This document shows positions 1 through 5,931 of a stretch of DNA of 8,571 nt, in pieces; position 1 is the stretch's first letter, and each line of letters starts with the position of its first letter. The notes beneath the pieces are model-generated. The model did not search any database. It was not told where the DNA came from and saw only the letters and a list, made by a program, of their open reading frames with translations. Position numbers and translations under genes: made by a program. The DNA comes from CAZESH01 sp964514665. Its GTDB lineage: Bacteria; Bacillota; Bacilli; Paenibacillales; KCTC-25726. The stretch covers positions 1 to 8,571 of the forward strand of contig CAZESH010000187.1 of NCBI GenBank assembly GCA_964514665.1, in the 5' to 3' direction.

Positions 1-110
1 AATTTCCTGGTTTCAAGAGCGACGGAAGAAGATGCCCCCCCACCCGGCAAAAAGACTTAATTTACAGGGTTTCTCAGGCAGCAAGAGGGAGCTCACGCTC
101 CCTTTCGGCT
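1..110. other. Left-edge region without a certain gene
   Basis: No complete gene is visible. On the plus strand, the frame starting at base 1 is open for 19 codons and stops with TAA at 58-60. It could be the tail of a gene cut by the window edge, but 19 codons are too few to judge. The rest is the hairpin at 84-105 and the space beyond the stop codon of the small minus-strand gene. Confidence 0.3.
84..105. terminator. Hairpin, probable bidirectional terminator
   Basis: AGGGAGC (86-92) and GCTCCCT (97-103) form a perfect 7-bp stem around the 4-base loop TCAC. One G-T and one A-T pair can extend it to 84-105. It begins 6 bases beyond the stop codon of the minus-strand gene at 111-248, and about 25 bases after a possible plus-strand stop at 58-60, so it could serve either strand. 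The T-tract is short on both sides (CCCTTTC on plus, CCCTCTTG on minus). It is therefore a weak intrinsic terminator by sequence and is called mainly on stem and position. Confidence 0.45.
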
Positions 111-248
111 CTATCTGTCGGTGTTTTCGTCCGCTTCTTTGCCGGCCGCTCTTCTGCTTGCCGCAGATGCGGTTTCTTCCGCAAACTCAGCATTGTATTT
201 ATTGTTATTTTTCGATTTTTTTGCAGCATTGTTCCTGTTTTTAGCCAT
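111..248 (-). CDS. Small acid-soluble spore protein, gamma-type-like (45 aa)
   Basis: This encodes a 45-residue, highly charged protein. It has a Lys/Asn-rich start (MAKNRNNAAKKSKNNN), then YNAEFAEET at about residues 18-26, then an Ala/Arg/Glu-rich tail. The EFAEET core resembles the EFASET repeat of gamma-type SASPs (SspE), which serve as an amino-acid store in the spore core and do not coat DNA. SspE of B. subtilis has about 84 residues and repeats this motif; here it occurs once. The open frame continues upstream to 311, but the ATG at 246-248 is preferred because AAAGGGGTGGTG lies directly upstream and the protein then starts MAKN. A weak sigma-G-like pair, TGCATA (338-343) and AAAGCTA (313-319) with an 18-base spacer, lies upstream. 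Spore genes of this type usually depend on sigma G. The assignment rests on motif and composition only. Confidence 0.55.
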   Translation of the reverse strand: MAKNRNNAAKKSKNNNKYNAEFAEETASAASRRAAGKEADENTDR

Positions 249-312
249 CGGATTCACCACCCCTTTCCGGCCTGATAAGGTCGGGCATGCGTGGAGCATG
301 TTTGCCCTCATC

Positions 313-343
313 TAGCTTTTGACCGGCAGGGGGAAATTATGCA
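313..343 (-). promoter_or_regulatory. Weak sigma-G-like promoter candidate for the SASP-like gene
   Basis: On the minus strand TGCATA (338-343) fits the sigma-G -35 pattern. After an 18-base spacer, AAAGCTA (313-319) matches CATACTA at only 4 of 7 positions. It begins immediately after the sigma factor's stop codon. It is reported because a forespore gene should have its own promoter; the -10 match is poor. Confidence 0.22.
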
Positions 344-347
344 GTTC

Positions 348-890
348 TCAAATCAAAGACTGCTCGCGCTCGCTCAAAAATACTCTCAATCTATCCTTTG
401 CTCTATGTATACGGGCTTTCACGGTTCCTACGGGAAAATCCATCACTTCGGCGATATCCTTGTCCTTCCAGCCGTAATAATATTTGCAGATGATCATCTG
501 TCCCGTTTCATCATCAAGCTGGGATATGCCTTCTACCAGCGCCCGCCGCAAGAAGCGTTCCTCGATTTCCAGATCGGCTCCGGGCCATACGGGTTCCGCA
601 AATTCCAGCTGGTAAGGAATAAATTCGATCGAATGCCGCTTCTTCATATAGTTTGCGGCCGTATTGGATACGATGACCTTGGCCCACTGAAACAGCTTTT
701 CGCGATCCTTCAGGCTGTCGATCTTCTGCAGGATTTTCAGCCAGGATTCCTGAACGATATCCAGCGCATCGGACTTGTTGTTCAGTTTCGAATACGCCAC
801 GATAAACATTTGGCGGTACAGCTCGTTCAGCAGTTCTTCCTCATCCGCTCGATTGATGCGTTCCAAATCCAAAAAACGTGTCCACTTCAT
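348..890 (-). CDS. ECF-family RNA polymerase sigma factor
   Basis: A 180-residue protein with the two-domain layout of sigma-70 group 4 (ECF) factors. Region 2 spans about residues 20-86, with DALDIVQESWLKIL (41-54) as the core-binding helix and the region 2.4 stretch ending NYMKKR (80-85). A linker of about 28 residues follows. Region 4 spans about 114-172, with a helix-turn-helix around KDIAEVMDFPVGTVKARIHRAKDRLR that should read the -35 element. Length is normal for the family. The ATG at 888-890 has GAGGAG (899-904) 8 bases upstream. Most Bacillus ECF factors are co-transcribed with a membrane anti-sigma gene; here the next gene downstream is the SASP-like gene and the upstream neighbour diverges, so no partner is in view. 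The regulon and inducing signal cannot be read from sequence. Family assignment is secure; subgroup is not. Confidence 0.93.
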   Translation of the reverse strand: MKWTRFLDLERINRADEEELLNELYRQMFIVAYSKLNNKSDALDIVQESWLKILQKIDSLKDREKLFQWAKVIVSNTAANYMKKRHSIEFIPYQLEFAEPVWPGADLEIEERFLRRALVEGISQLDDETGQMIICKYYYGWKDKDIAEVMDFPVGTVKARIHRAKDRLRVFLSEREQSLI

Positions 891-1112
891 GAGTCTTGCT
901 CCTCACATTTTTTGAAAGCAGAAATCCCGTTTGTACACTATATTGTAACACAAGCCCCGTCTTTAAAAAAGCGGCTTCCCCGATATGGACAGCACCATAG
1001 AGTGATTTTATGAGATGATAAAAAGAATGGATTATCCCTTAGTCCCTGCCGTATGCTAACATGATTAAACAATAGGAACCGTTGAAAAATATGAACAGAG
1101 GTATGAGCACAA
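891..1112. other. Intergenic region between divergent sigma factor and MFS genes
   Basis: This 222-base AT-rich stretch must carry the start signals of both flanking genes. The best minus-strand element is an extended -10 at 942-950. No convincing sigma-A promoter was found for the MFS gene; the TATGCT at 1052-1057 has no matching -35. No RNA gene or strong inverted repeat was seen. Confidence 0.5.
942..950 (-). promoter_or_regulatory. Extended -10 promoter candidate for the ECF sigma gene
   Basis: The minus strand reads TGTTACAAT, matching the extended -10 pattern TGnTATAAT with one change in the hexamer. The start of transcription would be near 935, giving a leader of about 45 bases. The -35 region is only a T-rich run, which an extended -10 can tolerate. 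Autoregulation by the sigma factor cannot be judged because its consensus is unknown. Confidence 0.35.
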
Positions 1113-2309
1113 ATGATTGTAAAACCAGCCGATAATAGGTTGCAGCCGGGAACCCGGGCGTATATCAAGGCAACGATCGCTTTAGGGATCGGATCATTTT
1201 TGGTTTTTTCCAATCTGTACATTGTGCAGCCGATGCTCCCGTTGTTCACAAGCCTCTTTCATGTTACTCCGTCTACGGCGAACCTGTCGATATCGCTGTC
1301 GACCCTGTCGATCAGTTTGGCGCTGTTGGTTTTCGGTCCGCTTTCCGACGCTGTCGGGAGAAAAAATTTGATGGTGTGGACCATGCTGCTGGCGATGATC
1401 ACCACAATTTTAACGGGACTCTCGCCCAGCTTTCCTGTCCTGCTTTTCTTTCGTATGCTTCAGGGATTTTTCTTGGCGGGGCTTCCCGCCATCGCGATCG
1501 CGTATATCGGCGAGGAATTTCCCGCAAGGACGATATCGACCGTCGTCGGCATTTACATTGGCAGCAATACGATCGGAGGCATGTCGGGACGAATCCTGAG
1601 CGGCTTCGTTGCCGAATTCTGGGGATGGAGAGCGTCATTCTTCACGCTCGGGGTATTCGGTTTATTGTGCTTTGCGTTTTTTGCCCTTTTGCTTCCGGCC
1701 TCGAATCATTTTGAAGCGAAGCCTTTCCGGATAGGCAAGGCGCTGCGCACATTGGGCGGTCATATGGTCAATCCCGCCATTTTTCCGGCATTTCTGATCG
1801 GCGGACTGCATTTTTTCATTTTGATCGGCGTATTCAATTACATGACCTTCCTGCTCAGCGAGCCGCCTTTCCTGCTTCCACCAAGCATTGTCGGCATGCT
1901 TTTCATCACCTATTTGGCGGGAACCGCCGGATCCGTGCTGTCGGGCCGTCTGGCGCCGAGGCTGGGAAGAACGCTGTCCATGCGAGCAGGAATTGCCGTG
2001 GTGGCTCTTGGTCTGATGCTGACGCTGCTTTCGAATCTTCCCGCGATTGTCGCCGGTTTGTTGATTATAAGCTTCGGCAATTTTTTCGTACATACCATTA
2101 CCAGCCAATGGGCGGCCCAGAAAGCCACAGGCTCCAAGGCCAGCGCTTCAAGCCTCTATTTCATCTCCTATTATTTCGGCGGATCATTGGGGAGCACTTA
2201 TTTGAGCCTGTTCTGGAACCATTGGCGTTGGACGGGTGTCGTCTTCGGGTCCCTGCTGATTCTCTTCATCACCTTTTCAAGCTCCTTGTATTTGAAGCGG
2301 CACGAATGA
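1113..2309 (+). CDS. Major facilitator superfamily transporter, YnfM-like
   Basis: A 398-residue polytopic membrane protein with about 12 hydrophobic segments, normal length for a 12-TM MFS permease. The loop between TM2 and TM3 carries motif A, GPLSDAVGRKN (about residues 75-85). GSNTIGGMSGRILSGF (about 150-165) and, near the C-terminus, ASSLYFISYYFGGSLGST are close to what I recall of E. coli YnfM, a proton-driven drug or sugar efflux-type permease. Substrate is unknown. The ATG is preceded by AGAGGT (1097-1102) with 10 bases spacing, and no upstream in-frame start has a better site. It is transcribed divergently from the ECF sigma gene. Its TGA (2307-2309) is one base from the end of the oppositely oriented dctR, leaving no room for a terminator between them. 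Export of a metabolite or drug is likely; a link to dicarboxylates is not supported. Confidence 0.9.
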   Translation: MIVKPADNRLQPGTRAYIKATIALGIGSFLVFSNLYIVQPMLPLFTSLFHVTPSTANLSISLSTLSISLALLVFGPLSDAVGRKNLMVWTMLLAMITTILTGLSPSFPVLLFFRMLQGFFLAGLPAIAIAYIGEEFPARTISTVVGIYIGSNTIGGMSGRILSGFVAEFWGWRASFFTLGVFGLLCFAFFALLLPASNHFEAKPFRIGKALRTLGGHMVNPAIFPAFLIGGLHFFILIGVFNYMTFLLSEPPFLLPPSIVGMLFITYLAGTAGSVLSGRLAPRLGRTLSMRAGIAVVALGLMLTLLSNLPAIVAGLLIISFGNFFVHTITSQWAAQKATGSKASASSLYFISYYFGGSLGSTYLSLFWNHWRWTGVVFGSLLILFITFSSSLYLKRHE

Positions 2310-2310
2310 G

Positions 2311-3018
2311 TCAGGATTGTCTCAACCGGTACCGATTGACTGGACGGCCGACTCCTCCGTACTGAATATCCAACGCCACTTTTCCGATTTTCTCCAAGTA
2401 ATCCAAATAACGCCGGGCCGTCACTCTGGCAATTCCGATCCCGTCCGCCACTTCTTCAGCAGACAGCGTATCCCGACGCTCCGCCAAAAATCCGGTCACC
2501 AGCTTTAGTGTCAAGGCGTTAAGCCCTTTGGGAAGCTCTTCTTTGCCATCAACCCGGTCTTGCCCGGAGTCATGCTCTCTTTTGAGAAGAATTCTGTCCA
2601 GCTGATCCTGCGACACCGTCTGACCTTCTTCCATGCTGGAATAAAATCCACGGTACTTTTCCAATGACTGCTTCACTCGTTCAAATTTAAACGGCTTGAT
2701 GATGTAATCCACCGCACCCTGCCGCAGCAAATTTTGTATGGTCGGAACATCTTTGGCCGCCGTAATCATGATGACGTCGGCGTCTAACTGCTCGCTGCGG
2801 ATCTGCCTCAGTGTTTCCAGACCATCCTGCATCGGCATATAGATGTCAAGAATCACCAGATCGGGGCGAAGCGAGCGAATTTTTTCGATTCCTTCCACCC
2901 CGTCTGAACCGACCCCCACGACTTCAAATCCTTCAACCCTTTCCACGAATTGACGGTTGACTTCTTGAACCATCGGATCGTCTTCGATAAGGACAACGCG
3001 AATATTTTTATGATCCAT
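2311..3018 (-). CDS. dctR: Response regulator DctR, DcuR/CitB family
   Basis: A 235-residue cytoplasmic transcription factor, partner of the kinase encoded just upstream. The receiver domain (about 5-122) shows the acidic pair D13-D14, the phospho-acceptor D58 in LDIYMP, T86 in MITAA and K108 in IKPF, so all switch residues are present. After a charged linker (about 130-165) comes a winged-helix DNA-binding domain typical of the DcuR/CitB/DctR group, with its helix-turn-helix at SAEEVADGIGIARVTARRYL (186-205). The ATG lies inside the end of dctS (11-base overlap) and has GGAGGAA (3025-3031) 6 bases upstream, which points to translational coupling. By family it should bind AT-rich sites and activate dicarboxylate transport genes. 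The closest candidates are dctB-dctP-dctQ-dctM across the divergent region. Its target sites are not proven here. Confidence 0.88.
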   Translation of the reverse strand: MDHKNIRVVLIEDDPMVQEVNRQFVERVEGFEVVGVGSDGVEGIEKIRSLRPDLVILDIYMPMQDGLETLRQIRSEQLDADVIMITAAKDVPTIQNLLRQGAVDYIIKPFKFERVKQSLEKYRGFYSSMEEGQTVSQDQLDRILLKREHDSGQDRVDGKEELPKGLNALTLKLVTGFLAERRDTLSAEEVADGIGIARVTARRYLDYLEKIGKVALDIQYGGVGRPVNRYRLRQS

Positions 3019-4642
3019 TGCGAATTCCTCCAGTCATCGGGAACGTGACGACAAAGCTTGTCCCTTCGCCGGTAACGGTGTCGCACTCAAACCATCCCCG
3101 GCCCTTTTCGATTATTCGGCCGACCAAATGGAGACCGATTCCGCGAGTCACCTTTTGTTTGGTGGAAAAGCCTTTTTCAAACATTCTCATCCTCGTCTCC
3201 TCATCCATCCCGCATCCGTTATCCTCAACCAGAACGGATAATATATCATCGTCTTGTTCAATACTGACCACAACTTCCTTTTCTTTGCGCTCATGCACCG
3301 CGTCAAGCGCTTCAAATGCATTCTCGATCAAATTGCCCAATAGAATGACGAGATCGTGCCGGTCCAGTCGTTCCGGGAAGCGCTCCAAATGGCTCCTTTT
3401 GTCAATCACGACCCGTATCCCGAGCTCCTTGCCGCGGCTCACTTTACTGAGCAGCAGTCCGGATAGGCTGTCATCGCGAATATGGGCCGTCAAAAATCCC
3501 GACAGCTCCTGCTGCTGCTCCTTGACATGCAGCAAGTACTCCAACGCCTTGTCCTTCTGATCCAGCTGCAGCAAACCGGCAATCGTATGCAGCTTGTTCA
3601 TGTGCTCATGGCTTTGAACCCTCAATGCATCGACGAACGCTCTGACTCCCGTCAGTTCTTCCGCCATCTGCGTCACTTCCGTGCGGTCACGGAATATGGC
3701 CACTGCGCCGACCGTTTCTCGATCGACTTTAATCGGAATCCGGCTCGACAAGAGCAGCGCATTGCCGACAACAAGCTCTTGGTTCAACAACGGCTTGTCT
3801 TTCTCAATAACCTCCGGAAGCCGGGTGTCGGACAGAACTTCACGAATTTTCCTTCCCGTGATTTCGCTTTGTATGCCGAATATTTTTTTCGCCTTATCGT
3901 TAAAGATGGTGATGTTCTCCTGTTTGTCGATCGCCACCACCCCTTCATTGATCGCATGGAAAGCAGCGGTTCGCTCGACAAGAATGCGGGCGATTTCCTG
4001 CGGCTCCAGCTGAAACATCTGCTTTTTGATATTGCGGGCCAAAAGCCACGACCCCCAAACGCCGAAAAACATCATGATCATGGCAATAAAAACGTAACCG
4101 AGCATCCCCCGCATCACGTCGTAAATGCCCGGAAGCACACCTCCGGTCATGACGACGCCAATCTGAATATTCTTTTCATTCATCACGGGAACATAGGCGC
4201 GAAGCGCGGTGCCCATTTCGCCCTTTACCTTGGACGAATAAGTATGCTCGGCAAAAGAGGGATCGGCGTCCTTGCTCTCCAGTGTTTGCCCGATTTTCGA
4301 CTCGATCGGATGCGATAGGCGCATCCGGTTCATATCCATTACCACGATGTAAGTCACATCGTTGATCACCCGCAGCTTGTCCGCTATATCGTTGACCGCT
4401 TCCGTTTTTCGCGGCCCGTTGCCCTCCAGACTTTTTCTTACTTCCGGAAGTTCGGCCACTGTGCGCGCCGTGATCATCAAACGTTGGCCAAGCTCCCGTT
4501 CGTGAAGCTGGAACATGTTGCCCATCAGGATAATTCCGCCCATGACCATCGAGAACAGCACAATGCCTGCGGACAGCATCGTGATTTTCCACTGCATTTT
4601 CATATTTTTCAGCCGCAGCATGCCCCGCATGAATTTGCGCAT
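3008..4642 (-). CDS. dctS: C4-dicarboxylate sensor histidine kinase DctS (CitA/DcuS family)
   Basis: A 544-residue membrane kinase. Order: TM1 (about 18-40), an extracytoplasmic PAS/Cache-like sensor (about 41-178), TM2 (about 179-201), a cytoplasmic PAS domain (about 220-320), then the kinase core. The sensor has R108-x-x-H111 and R148, at almost the same numbering as dicarboxylate-binding R107, H110 and R147 of E. coli DcuS as I recall them, which supports a C4-dicarboxylate or similar ligand. The phospho-acceptor is H345 in SHEHMNKLH. The N box is NLIENAFEA (437-445), G1 is DNGCGM (474-479) and G2 is GIGLHLVGR (501-509). The ATG at 4640-4642 is chosen because AGAAAGGAAA precedes it. The frame stays open to 4816, but that would cross the promoter region and overlap the divergent dctB. 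In B. subtilis DctS works with DctB, the protein encoded next door. Confidence 0.9.
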   Translation of the reverse strand: MRKFMRGMLRLKNMKMQWKITMLSAGIVLFSMVMGGIILMGNMFQLHERELGQRLMITARTVAELPEVRKSLEGNGPRKTEAVNDIADKLRVINDVTYIVVMDMNRMRLSHPIESKIGQTLESKDADPSFAEHTYSSKVKGEMGTALRAYVPVMNEKNIQIGVVMTGGVLPGIYDVMRGMLGYVFIAMIMMFFGVWGSWLLARNIKKQMFQLEPQEIARILVERTAAFHAINEGVVAIDKQENITIFNDKAKKIFGIQSEITGRKIREVLSDTRLPEVIEKDKPLLNQELVVGNALLLSSRIPIKVDRETVGAVAIFRDRTEVTQMAEELTGVRAFVDALRVQSHEHMNKLHTIAGLLQLDQKDKALEYLLHVKEQQQELSGFLTAHIRDDSLSGLLLSKVSRGKELGIRVVIDKRSHLERFPERLDRHDLVILLGNLIENAFEALDAVHERKEKEVVVSIEQDDDILSVLVEDNGCGMDEETRMRMFEKGFSTKQKVTRGIGLHLVGRIIEKGRGWFECDTVTGEGTSFVVTFPMTGGIRNGS

Positions 4643-4650
4643 GAGGTTTC

Positions 4651-4669
4651 CTTTCTGTACAAAAGAAAG
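4651..4669. repeat. Inverted repeat overlapping the dctS ribosome binding site
   Basis: CTTTCT (4651-4656) and AGAAAG (4664-4669) form a perfect 6-bp inverted repeat around 7 bases. In the dctS transcript the second arm is AGAAAG, part of the ribosome binding site AGAAAGGAAA, so a folded arm would hide it. As DNA it also overlaps the -35 of the proposed dctB promoter, so it could instead be an operator. The stem is AT-rich and weak as RNA. Confidence 0.35.
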
Positions 4670-4684
4670 TTTTATGAATATAGT
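4656..4684 (+). promoter_or_regulatory. Sigma-A-type promoter candidate for dctB
   Basis: TGTACA (4656-4661) is separated by 17 bases from TATAGT (4679-4684). Matches to TTGACA and TATAAT are 4 of 6 and 5 of 6. Transcription would begin near 4691, giving a leader of about 40 bases. The weak -35 fits a gene needing an activator such as DctR. Confidence 0.45.
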
Positions 4685-4688
4685 TGAA

Positions 4689-4717
4689 ATAATAAACAAC
4701 AAACTCGAAATTGTCAT
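4689..4717 (-). promoter_or_regulatory. Sigma-A-type promoter candidate for dctSR
   Basis: On the minus strand ATGACA (4712-4717) and TATTAT (4689-4694) are separated by exactly 17 bases, each matching consensus at 5 of 6 positions. Transcription would start near 4682, about 40 bases before the dctS start codon. Its -10 lies 4 bases from the -10 of the opposing dctB promoter, so the two core promoters overlap. Confidence 0.55.
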
Positions 4718-4730
4718 TAGGTGAAAAACT

Positions 4731-5798
4731 ATGAGATCCTTCATCACCATAGCGCTATTTGTGCTTGTCGGTTTGATTACGGCATTCCTCGCCGGCTTCA
4801 AGCAAAATTTGTTCACGGAGAAGCTGCCGTATGATACCGAGCAGGACGGGCTCAGTCAGCGAATCATTATTAAGTTCAGCCATGTGGTCGCAGAAAATAC
4901 GCCCAAAGGACTTGCCGCGCTCAAATTCGCCTCTCTTGTCAAAGAAAAATCCAATGGGCAAGTGGAGGTCAGGGTTTATCCCAACGGCATGCTGTATTCC
5001 GAAACCGTTGGAATCGATGCGCTCAGGAGAGGCGATATTCAGATGATCGCTCCGGCTTTTTCCAATCTGTCCTCGCTCATCCCGCAGTGGCTGGCGATGG
5101 ATCTGCCCTTCGCCTTTCCCAGCCAAAAAGCGGTCGATGAAGCGTTCAACGGCGAAATCGGCGGAGAATTGTTCCGGACCTTGGAGAGCAAGAATATGAA
5201 GGGACTTGCTTTTTGGAGCAACGGATTCAAGCAGATGACCAACAACCTCAATCCGCTCCTCGTTCCTTCCGACTTCGGGCGGCTCCATTTTCGGATTTTG
5301 CCGAGCGAGATCATCGCCGCCCAATTCCATCTGCTCGGAGCCCGCTCGACGCCGCTGCCCTTCAACGACGTGTACCGCAATCTGCTTACAGGTGCAGTGG
5401 ACGGACAGGAAAATACGATTTCCAATATTTACACAAAAAGGCTTTATCAGGTTCAAAAATATATGACGCTCAGCAATCACGGTTATCTCGGCTATGCGGT
5501 TATTACCAACAAACGGTTCTGGGACAATCTTCCCGCACCGGTTCAGCAAATCATCCGGGAAGCCATGGACGAAACGACGGCTTGGATGAACGAGCAGGCG
5601 ATCCTCATCAATCAGCAGCAATTGGAGCTGATCAGACTCGATTCGCCGATCCAAATCGATGAACTGGGCGAAACCCAACGCGAGCAATGGATACAGAAGC
5701 TCAATCCCGTCTACGATCAATTTCGCCCCGTGATCGGCGGCGGGCTGATGGATCAAATACTCGCTTTACGAAAAAAATATATCGAATCGGCCGATTAG
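4731..5798 (+). CDS. dctB: DctB-like membrane-anchored DctP-family binding protein (co-sensor)
   Basis: A 355-residue DctP-family TRAP solute-binding protein. Residues 4-22 are a hydrophobic segment with no lipobox cysteine and no clear signal-peptidase site (AFLAGFK), so it probably stays anchored with its binding domain outside the cell. Family marks: IIIKFSHVVAENTPKG (45-60), LAFWSNGFKQMT (159-170), the carboxylate-binding arginine R188 in LHFRIL, and DGQENTISNIY (224-234). The charged stretch just after the anchor and the VVAENTPKG motif resemble what I recall of B. subtilis DctB (YdbE), a co-sensor for the DctS kinase and not a transport receptor. Its position next to dctS supports the same role. 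The ATG has AGGTGA (4719-4724) 6 bases upstream. Alternatively it could be a second transport receptor for the downstream QM subunits. Family assignment is firm; the co-sensor role is inferred. Confidence 0.85.
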   Translation: MRSFITIALFVLVGLITAFLAGFKQNLFTEKLPYDTEQDGLSQRIIIKFSHVVAENTPKGLAALKFASLVKEKSNGQVEVRVYPNGMLYSETVGIDALRRGDIQMIAPAFSNLSSLIPQWLAMDLPFAFPSQKAVDEAFNGEIGGELFRTLESKNMKGLAFWSNGFKQMTNNLNPLLVPSDFGRLHFRILPSEIIAAQFHLLGARSTPLPFNDVYRNLLTGAVDGQENTISNIYTKRLYQVQKYMTLSNHGYLGYAVITNKRFWDNLPAPVQQIIREAMDETTAWMNEQAILINQQQLELIRLDSPIQIDELGETQREQWIQKLNPVYDQFRPVIGGGLMDQILALRKKYIESAD

Positions 5799-5810
5799 GC
5801 GCTGTCCAAG

Positions 5811-5826
5811 ACCAAAATAACCAAAA
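5811..5826. repeat. Direct repeat ACCAAAA, 9-base period
   Basis: ACCAAAA occurs at 5811-5817 and again at 5820-5826, separated by TA. A/T-rich tandem half-sites of this kind are typical of response-regulator binding, and the site lies about 20-35 bases upstream of the poor -35 candidate of dctP. No matching copy was found in the dctS-dctB gap, so assignment to DctR is speculative. Confidence 0.25.
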
Positions 5827-5880
5827 AGAAGAATATGACCGAATTATTGTGCGAAAATGAAGCTGATTTTAAACTAGAAC

Positions 5881-5900
5881 AAGCGCATAAAGCGCTTTCA
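5881..5900. promoter_or_regulatory. cre-like catabolite-control site overlapping a hairpin
   Basis: ATAAAGCGCTTTCA (5887-5900) matches the palindromic cre form TGAAAGCGCTTTCA at 12 of 14 positions; the mismatches are the first two bases. Read against the longer consensus, the right half ARCGNWWWCAWW is perfect. CcpA bound here, just downstream of a possible dctP start site, would repress when preferred sugars are present. The same bases form AAGCGC (5881-5886), ATAAA, GCGCTT (5892-5897), a 6-bp hairpin, so a transcript-level role such as partial termination after dctB is an alternative. The following T-tract is poor. Confidence 0.5.
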
Positions 5901-5931
5901 ATATCTTGATAAAGAAAAGGGGCGTCAAAAA

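Larger units (their letters stand above)
5799..5931 (+). promoter_or_regulatory. dctB-dctP intergenic region
   Basis: This 133-base gap is far larger than needed within an operon. It holds a 9-base-period direct repeat (5811-5826), a GC-rich hairpin (5881-5897) with an overlapping cre-like box (5887-5900), and the dctP ribosome binding site AAAGGGG (5916-5922). A poor sigma-A pair, TTGTGC (5847-5852) and TAAACT (5870-5875) with 17 bases between, could place a start just before the cre-like box. dctP probably has its own regulated promoter here in addition to read-through from dctB. Confidence 0.45.

Noticed and set aside
291..1013. 240-codon plus-strand frame over the sigma factor
   Set aside because: It mirrors the ECF sigma gene, whose regions 2 and 4 are unmistakable on the minus strand.
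2322..2339. Imperfect 18-base palindrome TCAAcCGGTACCGaTTGA near the end of dctR
   Set aside because: It lies inside coding sequence, has one mismatched pair and no T-tract, and is too compact to be a convincing terminator for the permease gene.
3303..3320. cre-like AAGCGCTT string inside dctS
   Set aside because: It is in the coding body, far from the promoter, and the outer bases do not fit the consensus.
4643..4816. N-terminal extension of the dctS frame by 58 residues
   Set aside because: It would run through the promoter region and overlap the start of divergent dctB; the ATG at 4640-4642 has a good ribosome binding site and gives a normal family start.
4755..5756. Long open frame (333 codons) antisense to dctB
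   Set aside because: It is a shadow of a gene with clear TRAP binding-protein motifs on the other strand; its protein shows no recognisable domain.
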